A stretch of 64,000 nucleotides of DNA from Chitinophagaceae bacterium (GCA_016715365.1 JADKAM010000010.1:1-64000); one strand, 5' to 3'. Positions 18,412 to 26,291 are shown, counted from the first letter of the stretch. Notes: a model not told the origin generated them from the letters alone. A program made the numbers and translations.

Positions 18412-18552
18412 GATTTAAAATTACACTTAAAAGTATAACCAAGGCATGAACCAGCGGGGATGCAATCTGCTAACAGGCAAAATTGATCTGCAAAGCCAGG
18501 AGATATGGCCATTAACCAGGCCCTTATTCTTTATAAATCATAGCTGTTTACT

Positions 18553-18591
18553 AAGACCACAGGCTGGTGTATTTTGAGCCTGTGGTCTTTT
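18553..18591. terminator. Strong hairpin, terminator-like
   Basis: AAGACCACAGGCT (18553-18565) pairs perfectly with AGCCTGTGGTCTT (18577-18589) across an 11-nt loop. It lies just beyond the stop of the minus-strand SDR-like gene. The T-rich run is on the plus strand (TTTTGTTT), so it would terminate plus-strand transcription best and act only as a weak terminator for the SDR-like gene. Confidence 0.7.
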
Positions 18592-18604
18592 GTTTGCTCT
18601 AACC

Positions 18605-19201
18605 TCAATACGGTTTTATTACCTGCCCCGTATTGGCACCAAACACAGATTTACGAAATCCAAATTCCAGTTGCTGCATCGTTACCGGAATATCGCCCGG
18701 GAAGAAAGGAAAATATTGAGGTGAGTTTTCAATAACTGTAGGACTCACTGCATTAATACGTATGCCGTTTTCCAGTTCTATAGCTGCCGCCCTCACAAAT
18801 CCTTCTACCGCCCCGTTTGCAGCAGATGCATTGGCAAAATTTTTCTGCGGATCATGAGACAATGCACCGGTGATCAAAGTAAATGAACCTTTAGGGTTGA
18901 TATAGTGTTGGCCGATAATCACCAGGTTAATTTGTCCCATCATTTTTCCATCAACACCTTTTCTAAATTCTTTGTCTGTCAATTTTTTCCAGGGACCAAC
19001 ATAAGTTGGGCCTGCTGTAGAGATCAGTGCATCAAAAGCTCCTGCCTGTTTGTACATATTTTCAATTGATTCCGGGGATGTAATGTCTACCTGAACATCG
19101 CATCCTTTGGAGGCTGCTGTAATAACTTCATGTTCTTTTTTAAATGCGCTGGTTAAATGTTTTCCCATAGTGCCTGATGCACCTACGATGATGATTTTCA
19201 T
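18605..19201 (-). CDS. Short-chain dehydrogenase/reductase-like protein lacking the catalytic Tyr-Lys pair
   Basis: A 198-residue Rossmann protein. The nucleotide-binding Gly motif GASGTMGKHL sits at 7-16 and an SDR-style VDITSPESI near 37-45. The later SDR segments are present: STAGPTYVGP, LITGAL and RINAVSPTVIENS. The expected YxxxK active site is replaced by NASAANGAVEG, so it may bind NAD(P) without the standard reaction. A short two-step neighbour, the AraC regulator at 19279, is on the same strand 77 bp upstream. It may be controlled by that regulator. Confidence 0.82.
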   Translation of the reverse strand: MKIIIVGASGTMGKHLTSAFKKEHEVITAASKGCDVQVDITSPESIENMYKQAGAFDALISTAGPTYVGPWKKLTDKEFRKGVDGKMMGQINLVIIGQHYINPKGSFTLITGALSHDPQKNFANASAANGAVEGFVRAAAIELENGIRINAVSPTVIENSPQYFPFFPGDIPVTMQQLEFGFRKSVFGANTGQVIKPY

Positions 19202-19278
19202 GTTGTAAATTTTTATTTATACAAAAGTAAATGCACCGGCAGGTGTTATAACAGGACAATGATGCAGTAATGCAGCAC

Positions 19279-20142
19279 TTATGCGGAATTTTGACGGAAA
19301 GCTTCCGGCGTATGTCCGGTATGCTTCCTGAAAAAGCGGATAAAATAGGAAGTGTCTTCGTAGCCAAGCAGATCAGCTATCTCTTTTATTTGATTGGGAG
19401 TTGCCAACAGGTATCTTTTGGCTTCCAGGATGATTTGTTCATTGATAAGTTCCGAAGCAGTTTTACCAATAGAGGATTTTGTAATTTCATTAAGCTGGTA
19501 TGGAGACAGGTTCATCAAATCGGTATAATGAGATACCTGTTTATGGGTTGAAATATGCTTATCCAGTAATTCTAAAAATTCCTCAAAGCGTTCCTGTGTA
19601 TATGGATTGATAATTATTGATTCCTCTTTTGGGTTAGAGCTTTGTCGTACAAATTCAATAAAGAAAATATCAAGGCTTGATTTAATAACATCCTGGTACC
19701 CTTCTTCCCGGGCAGCGTTTTCCTCAAACATAAGAGATAATACGGCATGCAGTTTGTTAAACCTGTTTACTTCAAGTTCGCAATAGTTTTTATTACTTGC
19801 TTTTCTTAACCTCAGATTTGATGATTTATCTTTCGGGTGATAAAATTCCGTATTGAATTCAACCAGGTAGCCGGTGCATCCTGCTTTCAATTCAAGCTGG
19901 TGTACCTGCCCGGGTCGTATAATGAAAAGTGAGTTGTCGAGTATCCTGTATTCAACAAAATCTATTTCATGCCTGCCTGTACCTTTTTTTAAGGCAAGGA
20001 TAAAGAAGAAATCATGTCTATGAAGATCATGCATTAAATCACTATCACCCAATATATCCTCAACCCTACGAATCTTGAAACGTTCGATGGTCGGTAGTTC
20101 CTGCTGAGGGGAAATGAGTTGCCTTATGGGGATTTTTTTCAT
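19279..20142 (-). CDS. AraC-family transcriptional regulator
   Basis: A 287-residue regulator with an N-terminal cupin-like sensor half (HRHDFFFILALKKGTGRHEIDF, then FIIRPGQVHQLEL) and a C-terminal double HTH (about 190-285). The second HTH contains IKEIADLLGYEDTSYFIRFFRKHTGHTPEAFRQ, the AraC signature region. It is the intact counterpart of the truncated AraC fragment at 5655. Its downstream gene is the SDR-like protein. The 77-bp gap between them holds the GGACAAT word also seen upstream of other genes in this half. Confidence 0.92.
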   Translation of the reverse strand: MKKIPIRQLISPQQELPTIERFKIRRVEDILGDSDLMHDLHRHDFFFILALKKGTGRHEIDFVEYRILDNSLFIIRPGQVHQLELKAGCTGYLVEFNTEFYHPKDKSSNLRLRKASNKNYCELEVNRFNKLHAVLSLMFEENAAREEGYQDVIKSSLDIFFIEFVRQSSNPKEESIIINPYTQERFEEFLELLDKHISTHKQVSHYTDLMNLSPYQLNEITKSSIGKTASELINEQIILEAKRYLLATPNQIKEIADLLGYEDTSYFIRFFRKHTGHTPEAFRQNSA

Positions 20143-20294
20143 GTTGAATTCATTTCAAAAACCGCCTCACCTAGATCTGATTAATGCCCATCAAATGTAA
20201 TAACATTTTGTAAAATAATTTAACAGCATCAAATACCTGCCTGGAATAGAACTGGTAAGTCACCATTGAATCAAAAAAGTCAATTATCTAACCA

Positions 20295-20381
20295 ATAAAA
20301 AAGCCCAAACACTTAATGATTAAGTATTTAGGCTTAGTGTATCGGGGAGCAGACTTGAACTGCCGACCTTCGGGTTATGAA
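20295..20381. repeat. Left attachment repeat of the element (tRNA 3' fragment plus terminator)
   Basis: Matches 27521-27607 over 87 bp with only two substitutions. It contains the last 42 nt of the tRNA(CAT) gene (minus strand) and the tRNA's terminator hairpin. The tRNA sequence stops matching after position 20381, at the TTATGAA of the anticodon arm. This is the signature left by tyrosine-recombinase insertion into a tRNA gene. Confidence 0.92.
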
Positions 20382-20443
20382 ACTGCCAAAGCCTCTTAAT
20401 TGTAGCGTGAAATATGTCAAATTAAATCTCTTTTGAGAAGAAA

Positions 20444-20464
20444 GTGTTAGCTGTTTTGTTAGCT
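20444..20464 (+). promoter_or_regulatory. Candidate arm-type recombinase sites, left end
   Basis: Two copies of a 9-mer, GTGTTAGCT at 20444 and TTGTTAGCT at 20456, start 12 bp apart. The same 9-mer pair, also 12 bp apart, occurs in the same orientation near the right end (27472 and 27484). Matched position and spacing suggest binding sites for the element's recombinase. Confidence 0.5.
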
Positions 20465-20873
20465 TTTTAGTTAGATATAATAGCATTAATATCATTGGTT
20501 AATTACTGTATCAGGTTAAATTAGCGATATATTCTCACTCCAGAGAGTAAACTGATACCATGAAATGTGTAATCAGGAAAAAAGTTAAATGCCTTCTTGT
20601 AGTTGTTCCAGTTCCATCATTTGGCCTTTTTTTTGTTTTTAAAAGCTATAAATAATATCAGCACAATAACCAATGATAATCCAAATATTTACATAGCTGT
20701 ATTTGGTGCTGTACCTTCCATTTCTATTATCTGCATCCATTTTGATTTTAAAGTAAAATTATTGAAAATAACCTAAAACAGCTTATGAAGTCCTGAGTGC
20801 TTTTCCAATCTAAAACAAAGCTGGATATCAAGCTTTCAATCAACATCATCAAACCTTCCAAATGCACAAAGCT

Positions 20874-21041
20874 TTATTGCATATAATCACCTGAGCTAAA
20901 AATTTCAACGTAAAAAGAAAATAGTTGAAACAAGGTAATTTGATGCTCTTCAGTATTTCTTTGTGCTACATCTGCACCATAAGTAAAAACAAGATTAAGT
21001 TGGTCAATTTCATCCAGAGTGTTAAAGTATTGTGCTGTCAT
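20874..21041 (-). CDS. Small conserved acidic protein (about 55 residues)
   Basis: ATG at 21041, stop at 20874-20876. The protein reads MTAQYFNTLDEIDQLNLV, then FTYGADVAQRNTEEHQIT and LFQLFSFYVEIFSSGDYMQ. The pattern 'F..L.E.dQ..lv...ga.va.R......LfQL.sFYVEiF' matches a family of tiny proteins I know from Bacteroidota mobile and accessory regions; no function is known. It is too short for most gene calls. It is preceded by an A-rich stretch and is the leftmost gene in the element. Confidence 0.5.
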   Translation of the reverse strand: MTAQYFNTLDEIDQLNLVFTYGADVAQRNTEEHQITLFQLFSFYVEIFSSGDYMQ

Positions 21042-22281
21042 TTTTTTTACATTTATTGATTATCAATTTTATAAGTAGGTGTATTTCTGTATTGCCACCT
21101 ACTGCCACGGAGTAAGCTGGGGGAGTTATGAAAGTTGACGAAGGAAACGAAATAACGACCACAACGTGGCTTGTTATGCGTGGCATGTTTACATAAGCGT
21201 TGCCTTGTGCCAGCATAACAATAGCATAGGGCTGTGCCAGTGCAGCTACGACACGCAGGTGGCTGAAGAATGGAAGGAGCCACTGTGAACATAAGCTGGT
21301 ATTGAAGCCATTGGTTTGCGTGCTGGCATACCTGCTTATGGACACATTTAGTGGCGGGTGAAGGCGAGGAAGGAAACGAAAAATGTGTAACAAACTGTGG
21401 AGCTTGCGGAACACCCGTAGGGCAATGCAGCTAATACCTTGCATTTTATTTGCTGTTTTGGTTTGGAACATCATTTTGCTTGACGACCGAGACCGAATCC
21501 TTTTAACCTAAGATGTTGGATGCGGCAATGAAATGAGAGCATCCAAATACATAACATGGCGAAGCCATACAGCTTACTGCGGAAATTAATAAAACGCACC
21601 AAAGAATGGCTCTGGAGTATCAACAACGCAACAGATACCATAGATAGAGCAGTGAATAAATTTACCGGAGGAAGGAATGTAATAAACTGATACCTGTAAA
21701 TTCCCATACAGGTAACCTGAATGATAGTTGAACATGGTTTATAAAATTTAAGATAAGGAAATAAAATCTTAGCAACCTGCCAAATGGCCAGATTTCAGTA
21801 AGCAAAAAGGAAGCTTGTAAATGCGTGTTTGATGAAGTTGAATTAGTTACATAGCTGGTGCAGGATATGCCGTTGATTGGCTTGCAAATGCTTTAAGAAA
21901 GACCTCTTTTTGCGACTGAAAGATGGCCGTTAATTTTGCTTTCAGATTTTATTTCTGAAACCATCATCCTTAAGTCTTTCTTACAGTTGATTTTGAAAAA
22001 CTGTTTATGCAGGCGAGTTTTTTTAATGACCTAATTACCGATACAGGGGGTTACCGGCAGGCTCTTGACACCCAACCACAGAAGTTATCATTGAGAAATT
22101 GTAATCGCTAAACTAAATAATACTTTTTTGGACGTTTGGCGTGAAATTGATGAAGGTGAAGACAAAGAAGAAGAAAATTAGTAACTTCAACATCAGTTTT
22201 TAAATCAGCAGCGGTTCCGGGCTGACGAGCAATGAATTCAGCCCTGCAGCAAGCCCTGCCCGTTGTACGAAATAATTTAAC
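21042..22281. other. Long region of the element without a convincing gene
   Basis: About 1.2 kb. The segment 21090-21480 is GC-richer than its surroundings and full of stops in all frames, which could reflect a structured RNA or decayed genes. A 44-codon plus-strand frame at 21556-21690 (MAKPYSLLRKLIKRTKEWLW) is compositionally plausible but unsupported. The minus-strand frames across 21022-21707 lack family features. From 22199 to 22269 lies the right half of an attC-like repeat. Confidence 0.45.
22199..22269. repeat. attC-like repeat, right half (upstream of cassette gene 1)
   Basis: Shares TTAAATCAGCAGCGG and the terminal GCCCTGCCCGTTGTACG arrangement with the right half of the complete repeat at 22855-23038. 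The right end GTTGTACG is complementary to the left end CGTACAAC of the other copies. An internal hairpin GGGCTG/CAGCCC lies at about 22219-22244. No matching left half was found upstream. Confidence 0.6.
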
Positions 22282-22848
22282 ATGCTTAGAGTTTTCAAAT
22301 TGGCTTTTATTGGTGTAATATTTTTCAATAATGTTGCAGATGCTCAATGTGTTGACTCAATTATGTCCAAAATATTTTTTTCTGCCAATTTATCCAAAAG
22401 AGATACTTCTCTTAATTTTTTTAAAACGTATTCAAAATTCAAGTCGATTGATGATAGCAAGGTTGCAAAATTTTCGTTTCAATATGAATTGGACCCAGCG
22501 GAAACATATTATAAATACAAATTCACTTCACTTCCTATCTATAACTATAACTTTCCTAGGGGAGAACTTACTATCGTTGCAACTAAGAATAACCAAAAAG
22601 ATTCTGTTAAAAGACTTGAATTAAAAATTGGCTTCAGTTCTAAAGAATCCAGAGATTCCTTCTGCAGAGAATTAGCAACATTGTTTAAGAAATGTTCTTT
22701 AAATGACTTTGAGCCAATAGGAAATGCTCCATCCGAATTTTATATCGGGGTAAATAGCAAAAAGCATGACCGTTCAATTATTATAGCAGAAACGCCTGAA
22801 CAATTTTATAATGCAGCTCTAATCCATATTTATTTTGATAGTTGGTAA
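22282..22848 (+). CDS. Secreted protein of unknown function (cassette gene 1)
   Basis: A 188-residue protein with a signal peptide (MLRVFKLAFIGVIFFNNVADA, cleaved before QC). The mature part is rich in Lys, Ser and Phe and shows no family I recognise. The ATG lies 13 bp after an attC-like right end, and the stop is 7 bp before the next repeat. So the gene fills the space between two repeats, as integron cassettes do. AT-richer than the core genes around the element. Confidence 0.65.
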   Translation: MLRVFKLAFIGVIFFNNVADAQCVDSIMSKIFFSANLSKRDTSLNFFKTYSKFKSIDDSKVAKFSFQYELDPAETYYKYKFTSLPIYNYNFPRGELTIVATKNNQKDSVKRLELKIGFSSKESRDSFCRELATLFKKCSLNDFEPIGNAPSEFYIGVNSKKHDRSIIIAETPEQFYNAALIHIYFDSW

Positions 22849-22854
22849 TATCTT

Positions 22855-23038
22855 CGTACAACATTGGGTTTGCTGCAAACTGGCTGGACATGGGAGCAAT
22901 TGGGCATTTATCGCTGTGTGCTTCATCGGGCTGGACATACATTGTTGGGCTTTTGTTTGTTAAACTGTACTTTTATATCTTTAATCAGCAGCGGCTACTA
23001 ATGCCACACCTGCACAAAGCCCTGCCCCTTGGCGGTAA
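22855..23038. repeat. attC-like repeat A (complete, about 184 bp)
   Basis: Begins CGTACAAC and carries a left arm (GGGTTTGCTGCA) that pairs imperfectly with the right arm (TGCACAAAGCCC) near 23010-23023. The first 82 bp reappear at 24741-24827 with few changes, and the right half matches 22199-22269. The outer right end (CTTGGCGG) has drifted from GTTGTACG. The imperfect stem and AAC/GTT ends are integron-attC-like features. Confidence 0.6.
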
Positions 23039-23097
23039 TACCTAAAACCCATAACCACTCAATCAAATATTTACTTCTCAAAACAAAAACGACAAGA

Positions 23098-23682
23098 ATG
23101 GAAATATTAATAACTGGTAATAATTGGACTGAATATATAATAGACGCAAATAAATATTTATGGAGGTCTAATTTAAGAAAAACTATTCTGTTCCCACTGT
23201 TCTGCCTTATTGCAGGTATCGCATCACTCGTTGCTGGTATTAATCAAGGCTACGACCAAGCAACATCGACTACTAAATTTCAAGACATTTCAAATACTGT
23301 TATTACAAATACTACACAGACTAATTATCATATCACTTTTGGTTTAGGCATTTCATTTCTTTTACTTTTTTTATATTTTATTTTCCTTCTTTTTGCTCAA
23401 AGGCAGCGATTATTTAAAACGCTTGACAAAATTTGCAATAGACATAAATTGACAGATAATAAATACACTTTTCGAATTAATGAACAAGGAGTGTTTTATC
23501 AAAATTTCGAATTGACTCGAGAAGAAAAATGGAGTGTTTTTTCAAAATTTAAAATTTCCAAAGAATATCTTTTTGTGATACGTGATGACTATCCAACTCC
23601 AATTCCTTTAAAAAATGTATCCAACAACGACCTACGTGAATTGCTAAATTTTCTTAGAAAGAAATCAATTGAAATTATATAA
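23098..23682 (+). CDS. YcxB-like membrane protein (cassette gene 2)
   Basis: About 194 residues from the ATG at 23098; the longer frame to 23029 would begin inside the repeat. Two transmembrane helices (about residues 29-47 and 78-101) precede a cytoplasmic domain: YTFRINEQGVFYQNFELTREEKWSVFSKFKISKEYLFVI, then PTPIPLKNVSNNDLRELLNFL. That matches the C-terminal YcxB-like domain, whose function is unknown. It follows attC-like repeat A on the same strand as the other cassettes. Confidence 0.65.
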   Translation: MEILITGNNWTEYIIDANKYLWRSNLRKTILFPLFCLIAGIASLVAGINQGYDQATSTTKFQDISNTVITNTTQTNYHITFGLGISFLLLFLYFIFLLFAQRQRLFKTLDKICNRHKLTDNKYTFRINEQGVFYQNFELTREEKWSVFSKFKISKEYLFVIRDDYPTPIPLKNVSNNDLRELLNFLRKKSIEII

Positions 23683-23712
23683 CACAATTCCACTTGACGA
23701 AAAGAACTACCG

Positions 23713-23738
23713 ACAACATCAGGCTTTGTGCAATTTCA
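23713..23738. repeat. Solo attC-like left arm
   Basis: GACAACATCAGGCTTTGTGC resembles the left arms at 22855 and 24132 (AAC, then GG..TTTGTGCA). It lies 30 bp after the stop of cassette gene 2 and 15 bp before the next start. No right arm accompanies it, so the rest of the repeat seems deleted. Confidence 0.4.
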
Positions 23739-23752
23739 ATAAAACTCTAAAA

Positions 23753-24126
23753 ATGATTAACTATCTATTTGCGTGCTATTATAAAATGTTTTTAAGAAAA
23801 AAAGATGATACCCCTGTTTATGCATCGGTACTTATGATCTCAATTACTATTTGTGTATGGTTTTATTGATTTTTGGTTTTTTAAAAAATTATGATATCTA
23901 TAATGCCTTCTCAAATCCAGCAAATAAAGTTTTTTTGGTAGCAATATATTTTGCTCTATTGTTTATTTTGTACCGATATTACAGGAAAGATAGGGCCAGT
24001 AAGATTTTGAAAAATTTTGAAGAAAAATCTTTATTCTTTAAATATTTCTGGTCTGTAATTACAATCATTATGCTAATATTACCCATAGTTAGCACTGCAT
24101 TATTGGTCAACTATCATATCAAATAA
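23753..24126 (+). pseudogene. Small polytopic membrane protein, frameshifted (cassette gene 3)
   Basis: Two overlapping frames appear to be halves of one protein. The first, from the ATG at 23753, reads MINYLFACYYKMFLRKKDDTP and VYASVLMISITICVWF, ending at 23869. The second, open from 23851 to 24126, continues with VLLIFGFLKNYDIYNAF and two more hydrophobic helices (VFLVAIYFALLFILYRYY; YFWSVITIIMLILPIVS). A single-base shift in the stretch 23845-23860 would join them. The overall plan resembles small membrane proteins often found as orphan cassettes in Bacteroidota. Function unknown. Confidence 0.5.
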
Positions 24127-24330
24127 CTGCCAACAACAAAAGGTTTTGTGCAATTGGAGCATGACCCTGAAGCAATCATCAGCAGTGCATATCCAAGCTT
24201 TATATTCGGCGGACGTAATTCTGCCGGGTAGTAGTTCTAAACATCGGCTTTTAGTTATAAATTTAGCTTCAGTATCGGGCGGACAGTTGGTCAATTCCCC
24301 AACTGCACAAAGCCCCGCTCGTTGTACGCA
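24126..24330. repeat. attC-like repeat B (about 205 bp)
   Basis: The left arm (AACAAC then GGTTTTGTGCAATT, 24132-24155) pairs with the right arm (AACTGCACAAAGCCCC, 24301-24316), and the element ends GTTGTACG at 24321-24328. The internal part carries the TTAGCTTCAGTATCGGGCGG-type block seen in other copies. It directly follows the stop of cassette gene 3 and precedes the lipoprotein gene by 30 bp. Confidence 0.6.
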
Positions 24331-24359
24331 AGCGTATTTTGACACTATCTTACTAAGGC

Positions 24360-24718
24360 ATGAAATGTTACTTCATTGTAGGACTTCTGATTTTTTTTGG
24401 CTCATGCCATCCAAAACAGAAATTTGATAAAATTAAGTGGGCTAATCAGGAGATTTGACACAGTTTCCTTATCGGAAACATATGATTGATGATCTTTTGA
24501 ATAGTATACCTCTGAAGGGAAAAACGTATCCCCAAATTATTACAATGCTTGGAAATCCTCAAATGACAGTAGCATCAGACACAGAATTTAGTATATCATA
24601 TGAGATCGATATTGATTATGGTACCGATATTGATCCAGTTTACATTAAAAATCTGAGAATAAATTTTAGCATGGATTCTACGGTTCGAGATACTGAAGTG
24701 AATGAATGGAAGAAATAA
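24360..24718 (+). pseudogene. Small lipoprotein, frameshifted (cassette gene 4)
   Basis: The ATG at 24360 opens a lipoprotein signal (MKCYFIVGLLIFFGSC) and KFDKIKWANQE, then meets a TGA at 24456-24458. One frame over, the protein continues as LTQFPYRKHMIDDLLNSIPLKG and KTYPQIITMLGNPQ through 24718. The wording FDKIKW.. D..P.R..M.DDLL...LKGKT...I...LG.P matches a small lipoprotein family I have seen in Bacteroidota. One G restored near 24452 (giving QED) rejoins the frames. Function unknown. Confidence 0.6.
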
Positions 24719-24740
24719 CTCAAAAGCAACGTAACGCCAG

Positions 24741-24860
24741 CGTACAACATTGGGTTTGCTGCAAGGCTGGCTGGACATGGGAGCAATTGGGCATTTTATC
24801 GCTGTTGTGCTTCATCTGGGCTGGACAAGCAGCTTTGGACTTTAGTTCTTAACTTCAGCA
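24741..24860. repeat. attC-like repeat C (left half conserved)
   Basis: Positions 24741-24827 match 22855-22937 with only scattered differences (CGTACAAC end, TGGGTTTGCTGCAAG arm, GGACATGGGAGCAATTGGGC). An ACTTCAGCATCAG block follows near 24851, then the similarity ends without a right arm. It closes the cassette row after gene 4. Confidence 0.6.
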
Positions 24861-25001
24861 TCAGTTTTCCAAAATGGAAAAAGATGGATTACCCAATAAT
24901 ATTTATAACACCAAAAAGTGGATATTAATTTCTGTACCCCTCTAGAGAGAAAGCAATTCTTCGGTGCGTTTATCCATGGTTCCTTTGATAACGCATACCA
25001 C

Positions 25002-25601
25002 TTATTTGCTGTATTTTGGATAGAAATCTGCAAAAGTATTTTTACCTTTTTTAATTAGCAAATCACTGTATTCGGCAATCAGAGTTCTTCTAATTGCAAA
25101 AGTGTTGCACCCTCCTATCATTGGGTTAAGCATGTATTTCCCGGTGCTAACGTTAACGACTATGTTTCTTTCAACAAGCTCTTTCCGTAAAAGTTGTTGT
25201 ACTGTTGATGATTTATAAGTTTTATTTGTGGTTATTGCAGAATAGTTATTAAAGGCAGCCAATGTTTGCGGGTTAAAAAGGAAGGTGTTCTTTCGTGGGT
25301 TAAGCAGGTGAAAGGCAATAAACATCAATAGTTTTTTTGCAATGCCCTCCACTTCAAAAATATATTCCAAAGATTCCGGGTAAAAAATCACGCCAGTTCT
25401 TGAAATCTTTTCATCCATCTCATCCACCATTTTAAAACCTCCTGAATCCCGGATTGAAACGGTTCGGCTAACTTTACCGGCAGTATAGGTTCGTTCCGCA
25501 TGCTTATTAAATGTAACATCTTTAAGCACGTTACTATGAATAATAAACTGCTTGGTCATTTGCCCTGCAGCTACTGCCTGTTGCCTTCCTTTGATTGCCA
25601 T
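25002..25601 (-). CDS. Winged-helix protein, plasmid-replication-initiator-like
   Basis: Start placed at the ATG at 25601 (MAIKGRQQAVAAG); the longer frame begins with a TTG at 25634. The middle holds a winged-helix-like segment: LLMFIAFHLLNP, FLFNPQTLAAFNNYSAIT, then SSTVQQLLRKELVERNIVVNVSTGKYMLNPMIGG. The 'LLRKELVERN.....GKYMLNP' ending is like RepL/RepA-type initiators, where a wing is followed by Y.INP. This is fold-level resemblance only. It is divergent from 25723 across a short promoter gap. A role in replication or copy control of the element is inferred. Confidence 0.5.
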   Translation of the reverse strand: MAIKGRQQAVAAGQMTKQFIIHSNVLKDVTFNKHAERTYTAGKVSRTVSIRDSGGFKMVDEMDEKISRTGVIFYPESLEYIFEVEGIAKKLLMFIAFHLLNPRKNTFLFNPQTLAAFNNYSAITTNKTYKSSTVQQLLRKELVERNIVVNVSTGKYMLNPMIGGCNTFAIRRTLIAEYSDLLIKKGKNTFADFYPKYSK

Positions 25602-25667
25602 TTTAATTAAGTTTATATATTCAGCTACGAACAATTCTTTAAAAATTTGAAAATGCCCCTTTTGTCA

Positions 25668-25718
25668 CAAAATTAGGGGTTTCAGGTCATTAAAATAGTA
25701 CCCAAAGTTGTATCTTTG
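25668..25718. promoter_or_regulatory. Divergent TAnnTTTG promoters between the two winged-helix genes
   Basis: The minus-strand box TAATTTTG occupies 25675-25668 and the plus-strand box TATCTTTG 25711-25718. Both match the Bacteroidota -7 consensus. The plus box ends only 4 bp before the ATG at 25723, so that transcript would be leaderless or nearly so. Confidence 0.5.
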
Positions 25719-25722
25719 TGAT

Positions 25723-26250
25723 ATGAATAGTACAACTAAATATGCTTATAAATCATTAAAATTCAATGATTTAGATGGAAATGAGTTAACCTTCAGATTA
25801 AAAGCAGTAACGGAGGGTTATTATCTATACTTTAACTGCCAACACCTAATGGTTGAACTTGGGTCGGAAGCCCGGTGCTTTTTTGATTATCTATGTGAAA
25901 GAATGAAATCAGATACCAACGAAGTGATAATAGATAGCAAATTTAAACAGGAGTTTATAGTTCAAATTAACAGGATAACAAGTACTAAAGTCAATCCATC
26001 AATCAATTCTTTAAATAAGTATGTTAGCCAGTTTAAAGACCTTGGGTTAATCATACCCACTACCAATACCCGAAGAGGTTATTATTCAGTAAATCCAAAA
26101 TATGCCTACAAGGGAACAAAGAAAGACCGCCTTATTCTTATGGGCAACATGATTAAGGATAGGATAAGAAATAAAGAAAGTTTACGTGCGTTAATTGATA
26201 AGCCTGAGCAAGAACTTGGAATTAACTATGATGGAATAGGTATTAAATAA
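25723..26250 (+). CDS. Winged-helix protein, second replication/regulator-like gene of the element
   Basis: A 175-residue protein from the ATG at 25723 (MNSTTKYAYKSLKFND). Its C-terminal half repeats the architecture of its divergent neighbour: FFDYLCERM, an HTH-like NSLNKYVSQFKDLGLI, then a wing RRGYYSVNPKYAYKG followed by KDRLILMGNMIKDRI. The GYYSVNP ending parallels GKYMLNP in the other protein, so the two may be distant paralogues. I do not know a named family for it; MarR/RepL-like DNA binding is inferred. Confidence 0.5.
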   Translation: MNSTTKYAYKSLKFNDLDGNELTFRLKAVTEGYYLYFNCQHLMVELGSEARCFFDYLCERMKSDTNEVIIDSKFKQEFIVQINRITSTKVNPSINSLNKYVSQFKDLGLIIPTTNTRRGYYSVNPKYAYKGTKKDRLILMGNMIKDRIRNKESLRALIDKPEQELGINYDGIGIK

Positions 26251-26291
26251 GGTGCCAGAATATTCCAGCACCTTACATATTTATAAACAGC

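Larger units (their letters stand above)
20143..20873. other. Upstream region of the AraC gene and left end of the integrated element
   Basis: Positions 20143-20294 are the AraC upstream region, with no gene. From 20295 the left repeat of the element begins. Beyond it (20382-20873) there is AT-rich sequence with the paired TTGTTAGCT-type motifs (20444-20464). A possible 33-codon minus-strand frame starts near 20740, with a hydrophobic middle (VNIWIIIGY); I do not claim it as a gene. Confidence 0.5.

Noticed and set aside
21471..21707. 78-codon minus-strand frame in the element
   Set aside because: Composition unlike a protein with a role; the opposite strand has an equally weak 44-codon frame, so neither is claimed.
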